Origin: JASUTC01 sp964604305
GTDB lineage: Bacteria > Thermotogota > Thermotogae > MWEM01
Direction of reading: 5' to 3'
DNA: 6,856 bases
NCBI GenBank assembly: GCA_964604305.1
Contig: CAZRYM010000106.1
Span: 1-6,856, forward strand
Shown here piece after piece: positions 1-6,434 of this stretch. The notes below the pieces were generated by a model. It ran no database searches, was not told the DNA's origin, and saw only the letters and a list, made by a program, of their open reading frames with translations. Positions within the stretch are counted from its first letter, which is position 1, and every line of letters starts with the position of its first letter. The translations under genes and the position numbers were made by a program.

Positions 1-724
1 CAAGGCCGGAACAATCGGTACCAAAAGTGGTGGAACCTCCCCATAAATAGGGTGTGCCCATGAAAAGCCTAATATTTTCTTCAAAATCTTCTTTTCCGCT
101 ACGGGCAAGGTTTAACGCTCCCTCACTCCATTCAAAGGTTCCCTTTGCCTGTTCAAAAACCGGATCTGACAAATCTTCCGTATAGATGTAAGAGCCTAAA
201 GCCACCCACATACTGTTATTCATATCTTCAACGCTTTCAACCAATGCAAAACGACTGCCCACTTTATACAGGGGTTTGGAACAAATTTCCTCCATTCGAT
301 CCCTGTTGCAAAATGCCATTCCCTGATTCCTTGCATAACCGATATAGCCGTGATTGATGTCCTTAATCAGCGAAAAGTCCGTTCCCGTTTCTAAAACCTT
401 TACCCATTCACCAAATATAAGCTGACGCGTTCTCTCGCTCCTGAATCTGGGATCTTTTCGGATATCCAAGACGGGTATCTTTACCTGTGCGTATTGTAAA
501 TTTTCCGGAAGGTCTTCTCCCAATACTTTAATTTCAGCAACAATTTGCGCTGAAAAATCATTAATAAACTGCCTCAACATTTCTTTAGCAGATTCACTGT
601 CTACAAAAGCAACAACTTTTAAACCCTCAGCTTCATATGCCTGATACCTGTAATATGCAATTCTTTCATCCTTAAACAACCTTTTGATTTCGTAATCCAG
701 TTCTTCTTTTAAGTTTTTAAACAC
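1..724 (-). CDS. NlpC/P60 family peptidase with SH3-like domains, C-terminus cut by window edge
   Basis: This is an open minus-strand frame of 241 codons with no stop before the window edge. NlpC/P60 enzymes are cysteine peptidases that cleave peptide bonds of murein stem peptides, typically gamma-D-Glu to DAP or Lys. The catalytic-cysteine motif GTPYLWGGSTTFGTDCSGL lies at residues 223-241, with the nucleophile at Cys238; the catalytic His and the rest of the domain lie outside the window. Residues about 81-137 (IPVLDIRKDPRFRSE, then YIGYAR) look like a bacterial SH3 domain, and about 152-206 like a second, more diverged one. This SH3-SH3-NlpC/P60 order resembles YkfC-type murein-peptide endopeptidases. 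Residues 1-75 are hydrophilic with an apparent beta-alpha-beta pattern that I do not recognise. No signal peptide or membrane segment is visible, so a cytosolic enzyme is inferred. The GTG start follows a GGGAGG site, and an in-frame TGA lies upstream. The gene is divergent from lysA. The family is secure; the exact substrate is not. Confidence 0.88.
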   Translation of the reverse strand, partial: MFKNLKEELDYEIKRLFKDERIAYYRYQAYEAEGLKVVAFVDSESAKEMLRQFINDFSAQIVAEIKVLGEDLPENLQYAQVKIPVLDIRKDPRFRSERTRQLIFGEWVKVLETGTDFSLIKDINHGYIGYARNQGMAFCNRDRMEEICSKPLYKVGSRFALVESVEDMNNSMWVALGSYIYTEDLSDPVFEQAKGTFEWSEGALNLARSGKEDFEENIRLFMGTPYLWGGSTTFGTDCSGL

Positions 725-734
725 GTATTCTTCG

Positions 735-740
735 CCTCCC
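735..740 (-). promoter_or_regulatory. Ribosome binding site of the NlpC/P60 gene
   Basis: Read on the minus strand this is GGGAGG, 10 bases before the GTG at 724-722. No ATG is available between this site and the upstream in-frame TGA, so the site fixes the GTG start. Confidence 0.75.
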
Positions 741-748
741 GAAACAAA

Positions 749-779
749 TTGATTTAATAAAGCTCACTAATGGTATAAT
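749..779 (+). promoter_or_regulatory. Predicted extended -10 promoter for lysA and the kinase gene
   Basis: A perfect TATAAT at 774-779 is preceded by TGG at 771-773, giving the extended -10 form TGnTATAAT. A partial -35, TTGATT at 749-754 (4 of 6 matches to TTGACA), lies 19 bp upstream; the long spacer is tolerable because of the extended -10. Transcription would start near 786, giving a leader of about 80 bases before lysA. This fits a vegetative sigma-A promoter. It is predicted from the motif only. Confidence 0.6.
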
Positions 780-783
780 AAAC

Positions 784-792
784 CAGCGGCTG
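784..792. repeat. Short inverted repeat at the predicted lysA transcription start
   Basis: CAGC-G-GCTG is a perfect 4+1+4 inverted repeat spanning the predicted +1 of the rightward promoter. It is placed where a repressor site would act, but it is short enough to be chance. The loop is too small for an RNA hairpin. Confidence 0.2.
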
Positions 793-800
793 CTTTGGCG

Positions 801-806
801 ATTATA
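801..806 (-). promoter_or_regulatory. Possible -10 element for the NlpC/P60 gene
   Basis: The minus strand reads TATAAT from 806 to 801, pointing at the NlpC/P60 gene. No good -35 is found at the normal distance; the best is GTGAAT, 3 of 6 matches with a 16-bp spacer. It would start RNA near 794. It lies just downstream of the rightward promoter, so two polymerases could not easily occupy both sites. Tentative. Confidence 0.3.
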
Positions 807-816
807 CAACATTATC

Positions 817-836
817 GGGGACATTCACGCATCCCC
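817..836. repeat. GGGGA/TCCCC inverted repeat in the lysA leader
   Basis: GGGGA at 817-821 and TCCCC at 832-836 are perfectly complementary around a 10-base loop. In the lysA messenger this could form a 5-bp hairpin about 30 bases before the GTG start. The bases after it are an A-run, not a T-run, so it is not a terminator on either strand. A role as an operator or mRNA hairpin is possible but unproven. Confidence 0.25.
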
Positions 837-855
837 TATAAAAAAACAAAATTGA

Positions 856-865
856 AAGAAGTGAT
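856..865 (+). promoter_or_regulatory. Ribosome binding site of lysA
   Basis: AAGAAGTGAT matches 8 of 10 bases of the extended anti-16S complement AGGAGGTGAT and sits just before the GTG at 869. The overlapping ATG at 867 is followed directly by TGA, and the GTG at 861 runs into the same TGA, so GTG 869 is the only workable start here. Confidence 0.65.
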
Positions 866-868
866 TAT

Positions 869-2098
869 GTGATTAAAAGAGAAAATAAAGAGATAAAAAT
901 AGAAGGACTGAATCTCTTTGAATTGGTTGAAAAATATGGCACACCACTTTATTGCTACAGTGAAAAGGAAATATCAAACAGAATAAAGATTATACATGAT
1001 GTGATGAATATAATTGGAGAATTCCATCTGGGCTTTGCCCTGAAAGCTAACAACAACATTCACTTGATCAATTACATGGTGAAAAGCGGTACTTGGATCG
1101 ACATTGTGAATAAAAACGAATACACTCTGGCTCGTGAAGGAGGAACACCCCCGGAAAAAATTGTTGTCAACGGAAACGGCAAGACAAGAGAATTTATCAA
1201 AGAGATGATTGAAGAGGGAGTTTTCTCCATCAATATTGACTCTAGAGAAGAATATGAAAGCATACGCGAAATCATTCGTGAAATGGATAACAAGGAAAAG
1301 CTTCCTTTGTTCATGCTACGGGTGAACCCCGATGTTGATGCTCATACCCATCCATATATCTCCACAGGTTTAAAGGAAAACAAATTCGGTGTTCAGATGG
1401 AAACGGCAAGAAGCATCCTTTTAGGGGATAACGGATTAATAACCGGCCTGCACACACACATCGGCTCGAATATATTTGAAATCGGGGCATACCGGGACGC
1501 ATTCGAGGCACTTCGTGATTTGAAAAAAGACTTCCCCAGGCTGAATTACATCAACATAGGGGGCGGTTGGGGTATCGACTACAAAAAAACAGGTGAACAT
1601 TTTGACTTGGATGAATACAGAAAACAAGTCCTTCCTATCTTAAAAGAACTTGATTGTCCCATCATGATGGAGATCGGTCGGTTTATTCTGGGCCCCTCCG
1701 GTGTATTGCTTTCAAAGGTCCTGTATAAAAAGGTTACAGAATATAAAACATTTGTAGTATGTGATGCCAATATGTCCAGCATGATCAGGCCGGCTCTATA
1801 CAACGCCTATCATCATGTTCAACCCCTTCATGTGAACCCCTCTAATGAAAAAATAACCGCTGATATTGTTGGAGCTCTGTGCGAGACAGGAGATCGAATA
1901 GCGGTAGATAGGGAAATTGAGGATGTCAGTGCCGGAGATTTGATAGCCATACACGATACCGGTGCTTACGGATACTCCATGGCATCCAACTACAATGCGG
2001 AATCACGCCCTGCTGAGGTTCTTATTAGTGAAGATGAATGCCGACTCATCAGAAAAAGAGAGGATATCAACGACCTTTTAAAAAAAATGAAGGTATAG
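869..2098 (+). CDS. lysA: Diaminopimelate decarboxylase (LysA)
   Basis: This gene encodes a cytosolic fold-type III PLP enzyme of 409 residues, the usual family length. It decarboxylates meso-diaminopimelate to L-lysine, the last step of lysine synthesis. The PLP-binding lysine is Lys59 in FALKAN. Other family signatures are NPDVDAHTHPYISTG (153-167), HTHIGS (195-200), the phosphate-binding GGGWG (231-235), EIGR (268-271), IRPALYNAYHH (306-316), the active-site CETGD (338-342) and AYGYSMASNYN (366-376). Together these favour LysA over carboxynorspermidine or ornithine decarboxylases. One oddity is EIGR where most family members have EPGR; the Arg is kept. A diverged paralogue acting on a related amino acid cannot be fully excluded. 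The start is GTG after an AAGAAGTGAT site. The gene has its own predicted promoter, is divergent from the NlpC/P60 gene, and is probably co-transcribed with the sensor kinase 32 bp downstream. No other dap gene is in the window, and the short leader leaves no room for a lysine riboswitch. Confidence 0.9.
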   Translation: MIKRENKEIKIEGLNLFELVEKYGTPLYCYSEKEISNRIKIIHDVMNIIGEFHLGFALKANNNIHLINYMVKSGTWIDIVNKNEYTLAREGGTPPEKIVVNGNGKTREFIKEMIEEGVFSINIDSREEYESIREIIREMDNKEKLPLFMLRVNPDVDAHTHPYISTGLKENKFGVQMETARSILLGDNGLITGLHTHIGSNIFEIGAYRDAFEALRDLKKDFPRLNYINIGGGWGIDYKKTGEHFDLDEYRKQVLPILKELDCPIMMEIGRFILGPSGVLLSKVLYKKVTEYKTFVVCDANMSSMIRPALYNAYHHVQPLHVNPSNEKITADIVGALCETGDRIAVDREIEDVSAGDLIAIHDTGAYGYSMASNYNAESRPAEVLISEDECRLIRKREDINDLLKKMKV

Positions 2099-2120
2099 GC
2101 GTTAAAAAAAAGTCATAAAA

Positions 2121-2126
2121 AGGTGG
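2121..2126 (+). promoter_or_regulatory. Ribosome binding site of the hybrid kinase
   Basis: AGGTGG lies 4 bases before the ATG at 2131 and 7 bases before a second in-frame ATG at 2134. The spacing slightly favours the second ATG, so the real protein may lack the first Met. An in-frame TAA at 2116-2118 rules out any earlier start. Confidence 0.55.
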
Positions 2127-2130
2127 CGGT

Positions 2131-5100
2131 ATGATGAGTAATGACAAATACTTTGCCGTAGATACGGCCTCCGTTGGTTTTGCCCATATAAAAATTATTA
2201 CCGATTCATCAGGAGATCCCATTGATATTCTCTTTATTCATGCCAGTCCTGCGTTTGAAAAGATTTTCGAAAGAGAACAAGGACACTTTACCGGAAAAAA
2301 GGCCAGTGAGCTCACCCGGGAAAAAGACAAATTAGAAGAGATTATAGTATCATCCACAGCCCTTTTAGATGGAATTGAATTGAATTTTGATCAATATCAA
2401 AAAAAAATAAATAAATGGCTTCGCGTTCAACTGATACCACAGAAAGATCCTTCCTTTTTAGCCTGGATTAAGGACGTTACTGCGGAGCATGTGTTGATGC
2501 AAAATGCCTCTGATTTCGTCTTTTCGAAAAAAATCACACCCGATGATATTGTCAATAGATTTTCACAAATTACCCAGTCTGTATTCAGTACCCTTTTTCT
2601 CTTTTCCAATAAACAAATCAATAAAAGACATATCTACTGTCATTATCTAAAATCCAGTGACAAAAACCTCTATGAATCTCTCCAGTCGCTACTGGCGAAT
2701 TTATCCATCAACGTAGATGCGTTTAACTGCAAAGAGGGGCCCATCTCATTTGAAGCAAGTAAAAATTGCTTGGGAAACGATGCCACAGTCAAAAAAATAG
2801 AAGAAATACTGGCAAATCATAAAACTCACAAACTCTTTACTTTCCCGATCATCAGTCCCGATTCATTGGAAGGACTCTTTTTTTGTCTTCAAAACGAGAA
2901 CAACTGCAGAACAAATTTGAAGTTTGCAAAAACATATGCCGAACAAATAGGCATGGTCCTTTTCGGTGAGAAACAAGCTTCAAGGGAACGACGGGTCAAA
3001 GAAGAATTGCGGAAAAACAAGCAGTTGTATCAAATGATCACAGAAAATACCTCAGATGGGGTTGCCTTGTTTCGAAACGGTGTCTTCGAGTTTGTTTCAC
3101 TCTCCTATTCAAAAATGCTTGGCTATTCCTTAAATGAATTGACGGGCATTACAAAGGAGCAGCTTTTCACCATGATTCACCCTGAAGACAGGAAAAAGGT
3201 CAGATCAATCATTGAAAATGTTGCAATGGAAAAAAGAGAAGCACAAATTTATACTTATCGAATCAGAAAAAAAGACGGAGAATATATCTGGTTTGAGGAC
3301 AATTTGAACAACAAGTATGATACAGCAGGCAAACACATTGCTACCTATATCAACAGCCGTGACATCACCAATCAGGTTTTTTACGAACAGGTCCTCAAAG
3401 ACAGTGAAGAGAGATTCAGAGAAATTTTCAACAACGCCCATGATGCCATCTATATCCACAAGATAGACGAGAACGGGATGCCCGGAAATTTCATCATGGC
3501 CAATCATGAAGCACTTGAAAGATTAGGTTACACCCTTAAAGAATTAAAACAAATGTCCCCTGCTGATATTGACAGTAAAAGAAAACGTGCAAATATCCCG
3601 GATATCATGAAAACACTCTTCGAAAAAGGTGAAAACGTATTCAGGGGAGAACATGTCACAAAATCCGGTAAGATCATCCCTGTCGAAAATCGGGTTCATG
3701 TGTTCACTTTAAAAAACGAGAAAGTAATTGTCTCCATTTCCAGGGATATCAGCGAGGAATTAAAGGCTCAGGAAAGAGAACGTCAGGACAAGGCCTTACT
3801 TCAAAGCATTTTGGATGCCCTTCCGGGAAAACTGAGGGTCATCGACAGAGACTATCGGCTTATTGCTGCAAATAACGCACTGCTGGAAGACATCACTTCT
3901 GAAACTCGCTCAACGCAAGACGTTATTGGACAAAATTGTTATGATTTGTTTTATTCCAAAGACAAACCCTGCAAAGACTGTACAATGAAGAATATTGAGT
4001 CATTGAAAGAGGCAGAGACTAAAATCTACTACAAAGATGAAAACGGAGAAAAAGACAAAAAGGCCTTCAAACTTTTTTTAGCACCTTTGAGAGATGAAAA
4101 AAATGAGAAAATAGGTATCATCGAATATTCTGTAGATATAACAGAACTGAAAAACGCTCAAAGAAATGCAGAAAAAGCCAGTCGGGCAAAAACTGAATTT
4201 ATGATGAACATGAGTCACGAACTGAGAACGCCTCTCAACGGAATCATAGGATTTTCCGGTGTTCTTGAAGAATCAGAACTTAATGAAATCCAAAAAGAAT
4301 TTGTCAGAAATATACAGATTTCAGGGAAATTACTACTGAATGTTGTCAGTGATATTCTTAACTATTCTAAGCTAGAGACGAATAAAGTGTCTTTGAACAT
4401 TGAAAAGGCAGATTTAAGGCGACTGGTAACCACTGCTTTTAAGGGTGTGGAAGAAATGGCAACAAACAAAGGCCTGGATACACAGCTCTCTTTCGATGAT
4501 GCTATTCCGAATTTTGTTCTCACAGACCCGATAAAATTCAGCCAGGTATTAACCAATCTGTTAATGAACGCAGTTAAATTTACTGAAAAGGGTTCGATCT
4601 GCTGCAAGGCAAACATGTTAAATCAAACAAAAAGTAATGTAGAAGTGTATTTTTCGATTTCCGATACAGGCATCGGGATTGCAGATGACATCAAAGAAAA
4701 GATATTCGAATCCTTCACTCAGGCAGACTCCTCTTTAACACGAAAATATGGCGGGACCGGATTGGGATTGACAATTTCCAGCAGCCTGTTGAAAATGATG
4801 GACAGTTCGATAAAAGTTGACAGCGAACCCGGTAAGGGAAGTACCTTTAGTTTTGTTATCTCCTTCCAATTACCCGTTGAAAAAAAGCTTCTCCGGCAAC
4901 AAGAGAAAAACAAAGACGGTAATACTCAGCCAAATACCGTTACCAAATCCCGCAAAATCCTTATTGTTGAAGACAATTTCATCAATCTGAGGCTCAACCG
5001 AATGATCATCAGCAGGCACTTCCCTGAAGCAGAAGTGCTTGTTGCCGAAGATGGCAGAAAAGCCGTGGAAGAGTTCATTCAAAACCGCCCGGATATCATC

Positions 5101-5322
5101 ATCATGGACATCCGAATGCCAAACATGGACGGGTTTGAAGCAACGGAACAAATTCGGAAGATAGAAGGGCGAAATTGGAAGACTAAAATCATCGCCCTTT
5201 CAGCGGATGCCCGAACAGAAAACATCCAAATCGGCATACTTTCAGGTTTAGACGGTTACATCACCAAACCGGTCGAACCGGAGGAGCTAATCAAAAAAAT
5301 AGAGGAAATTATTCAAAAGTGA
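2131..5322 (+). CDS. Soluble multi-PAS hybrid sensor histidine kinase with C-terminal receiver
   Basis: This is a 1063-residue hybrid two-component kinase with no signal peptide or membrane segment, so it should sense a cytosolic signal. Approximate domain order: PAS-like (9-118), weak GAF-like (133-283), PAS (300-413), PAS (424-545), PAS (555-675), HisKA, HATPase, receiver. Short charged helices ending in DIT or DIS motifs join the PAS domains. The H-box MSHELRTP carries phospho-acceptor His696. The ATPase shows the N-box LLMNAVKF (Asn813), G1 DTGIG (845-849), F-box IFESFTQAD (858-866) and G2 GGTGLGL (874-880). The receiver has acidic Glu947/Asp948, phospho-acceptor Asp993 in MDIRMP, Ser1024 and Lys1046 in KP. 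All catalytic residues are present. The last PAS has Cys603, Cys614 and Cys617 (PCKDC), a possible metal or redox site. There is no Hpt or DNA-binding domain, so phosphate must pass to an unseen partner or the receiver must act by contact. The gene follows lysA by 32 bp and is probably in its operon. The signal is unknown. Confidence 0.93.
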   Translation: MMSNDKYFAVDTASVGFAHIKIITDSSGDPIDILFIHASPAFEKIFEREQGHFTGKKASELTREKDKLEEIIVSSTALLDGIELNFDQYQKKINKWLRVQLIPQKDPSFLAWIKDVTAEHVLMQNASDFVFSKKITPDDIVNRFSQITQSVFSTLFLFSNKQINKRHIYCHYLKSSDKNLYESLQSLLANLSINVDAFNCKEGPISFEASKNCLGNDATVKKIEEILANHKTHKLFTFPIISPDSLEGLFFCLQNENNCRTNLKFAKTYAEQIGMVLFGEKQASRERRVKEELRKNKQLYQMITENTSDGVALFRNGVFEFVSLSYSKMLGYSLNELTGITKEQLFTMIHPEDRKKVRSIIENVAMEKREAQIYTYRIRKKDGEYIWFEDNLNNKYDTAGKHIATYINSRDITNQVFYEQVLKDSEERFREIFNNAHDAIYIHKIDENGMPGNFIMANHEALERLGYTLKELKQMSPADIDSKRKRANIPDIMKTLFEKGENVFRGEHVTKSGKIIPVENRVHVFTLKNEKVIVSISRDISEELKAQERERQDKALLQSILDALPGKLRVIDRDYRLIAANNALLEDITSETRSTQDVIGQNCYDLFYSKDKPCKDCTMKNIESLKEAETKIYYKDENGEKDKKAFKLFLAPLRDEKNEKIGIIEYSVDITELKNAQRNAEKASRAKTEFMMNMSHELRTPLNGIIGFSGVLEESELNEIQKEFVRNIQISGKLLLNVVSDILNYSKLETNKVSLNIEKADLRRLVTTAFKGVEEMATNKGLDTQLSFDDAIPNFVLTDPIKFSQVLTNLLMNAVKFTEKGSICCKANMLNQTKSNVEVYFSISDTGIGIADDIKEKIFESFTQADSSLTRKYGGTGLGLTISSSLLKMMDSSIKVDSEPGKGSTFSFVISFQLPVEKKLLRQQEKNKDGNTQPNTVTKSRKILIVEDNFINLRLNRMIISRHFPEAEVLVAEDGRKAVEEFIQNRPDIIIMDIRMPNMDGFEATEQIRKIEGRNWKTKIIALSADARTENIQIGILSGLDGYITKPVEPEELIKKIEEIIQK

Positions 5323-5335
5323 ACCCAAGAAACTA
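5323..5335. other. 13-bp convergent junction without a visible terminator
   Basis: Only 13 bp separate the kinase TGA on the plus strand from the ATPase stop on the minus strand. I see no GC-rich hairpin with a T-run in either direction here. Transcripts from the two sides probably run into each other's 3' ends or end by a factor-dependent or intragenic signal. Confidence 0.5.
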
Positions 5336-6430
5336 TCACTCTTCCGGCAGCACTCTTGCCAGCTCGGAATCTATAGCCATGGAAACCTTTTCGCCTTCTT
5401 TATAGATCTTCTTTTGGGCCGGGTTGTCGATTTGCACCAATACTTCTCCAAACTCCGTGCTGATAAACGATTCTACGCTGTTTCCCAAATAAATGTTTGT
5501 CTGGACTTCCCCATCCAGAATGCCCTCTCCCGGTTCCACCGGCTTCATGGATTCGGGGCGGCACATCATGGTAGCCTTTTGTCCGGCTTGAATCCCTTCC
5601 ACATACGAGTAGGTATCAAATACTTTATCGTTGATCTTAACCACACATTTTTTTTCGGTGACCTCCTGAACTTCCACAGGGAAAAAGGCTACTTTTCCAA
5701 TGAATCCGGCCACAAATTTCGAATCCGGTTTTTCGTAAATATCCTCAGGCGATCCCACTTGAACAATCTTTCCGGCATTCATGACGATGATTTGGTCTGA
5801 CAAACTCATGGCCTCCACTCGGTCATGGGTAACGTACACAGCAGTTATACCAAAAGATTGTTGAATCCTTCTGATCTCAACCCGCATCTGCTCCCGCAAG
5901 AGGGCATCCAGGTTTGAAAGCGGTTCATCAAGCAAGAGAACGGAAGGTTGAACGATGAGCGACCGGGCAAGGGATACCCTCTGCTGTTGCCCCCCCGACA
6001 ATCTGGAAGGTGCCCTTTGCGCCAGTTGCTCAAGCCCGACTATCTTTAATATCTCCATGACCCGTTTTTCGATATCTGATTTTGATACCTTTCTCAATTT
6101 CAAGCCGTAAGCAATGTTGTTGAACACATTCATATGGGGGAACAAACCATAGCTTTGAAAAACCATGGCCGTATCCCTTTTGTTGGGTGGCAAATAAGTG
6201 ACATCCTCGTTGCCGATGTACACCTTTCCCTTTGTAGGAAGCTCAAAGCCGGCAATCATTCGCAGTGTGGTGGTCTTCCCGCATCCGGAAGGGCCCAGCA
6301 ACGTGACCAGGGTGCCGGGTTCTATGAGAATATTCGCATCCTGAACGGCATGAACCTCACTGTGAGATTGTTTATCTTTGAATATCTTTGTAATGTTTTC
6401 AAGATTTACAGATGTTGTTTTTGTCTTCAT
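5336..6430 (-). CDS. fbpC: ABC transporter ATP-binding protein, ferric iron (FbpC/PotA) type
   Basis: This 364-residue protein is the cytoplasmic ATPase that drives an importer. Walker A is GPSGCGKT (46-53), the Q-loop is Gln92 in VFQSYGLFPH, the signature is LSGGQQQR (144-151), Walker B is VLLLDEP (164-170), the D-loop is SNLD (172-175) and the switch is His202. All are intact. The C-terminal part (about 240-360) is a TOBE-type regulatory region with CRPESM and YLGNSVESF, typical of the FbpC/PotA/MalK group. The switch region reads THDRVEAM, where THDQ is usual. The start ATG is preceded by GAGGGG 8 bases upstream, lying in the end of the permease gene; the two genes are 4 bp apart and clearly co-transcribed. 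Iron(III) is the favoured substrate because the permease resembles FbpB; 2-aminoethylphosphonate or polyamine importers are alternatives. The binding protein is not in the window. The region is richer in G+C than the kinase gene. Confidence 0.88.
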   Translation of the reverse strand: MKTKTTSVNLENITKIFKDKQSHSEVHAVQDANILIEPGTLVTLLGPSGCGKTTTLRMIAGFELPTKGKVYIGNEDVTYLPPNKRDTAMVFQSYGLFPHMNVFNNIAYGLKLRKVSKSDIEKRVMEILKIVGLEQLAQRAPSRLSGGQQQRVSLARSLIVQPSVLLLDEPLSNLDALLREQMRVEIRRIQQSFGITAVYVTHDRVEAMSLSDQIIVMNAGKIVQVGSPEDIYEKPDSKFVAGFIGKVAFFPVEVQEVTEKKCVVKINDKVFDTYSYVEGIQAGQKATMMCRPESMKPVEPGEGILDGEVQTNIYLGNSVESFISTEFGEVLVQIDNPAQKKIYKEGEKVSMAIDSELARVLPEE

Positions 6431-6434
6431 ATCA

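Noticed and set aside
145..357. Plus-strand 70-codon open frame opposite the NlpC/P60 gene
   Set aside because: Its sequence is low in recognisable structure and rich in Pro, Cys and Tyr, as expected of an antisense reading; the minus frame is a clear peptidase.
817..846. GGGGA/TCCCC hairpin as a transcription terminator
   Set aside because: The stem is only 5 bp and is followed by an A-run on the plus strand. On the minus strand the T-run comes before the stem, not after it.
780..868. Lysine riboswitch or T-box upstream of lysA
   Set aside because: The predicted leader is only about 80 bases, too short for an L-box. No multi-helix junction, T-box sequence or terminator hairpin with a T-run is visible.
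2077..2118. Slippery T TTA AAA at the end of lysA as a programmed -1 frameshift into the kinase
   Set aside because: The heptamer is in the correct phase and an 8-A run follows, but the -1 frame meets TAA at 2116-2118 before the kinase start. It would add only a few residues, and no stimulatory structure is evident.
5269..5281. CCGGT-CGA-ACCGG inverted repeat as the kinase terminator
   Set aside because: It lies inside the receiver coding sequence, has a 3-base loop and lacks a T-run. The codons KPVEP explain it.
5414..5800. Plus-strand open frame of 128 codons opposite the ATPase gene
   Set aside because: It is a shadow of the ATPase gene, which has complete ABC motifs. It has no ribosome site or recognisable domain.
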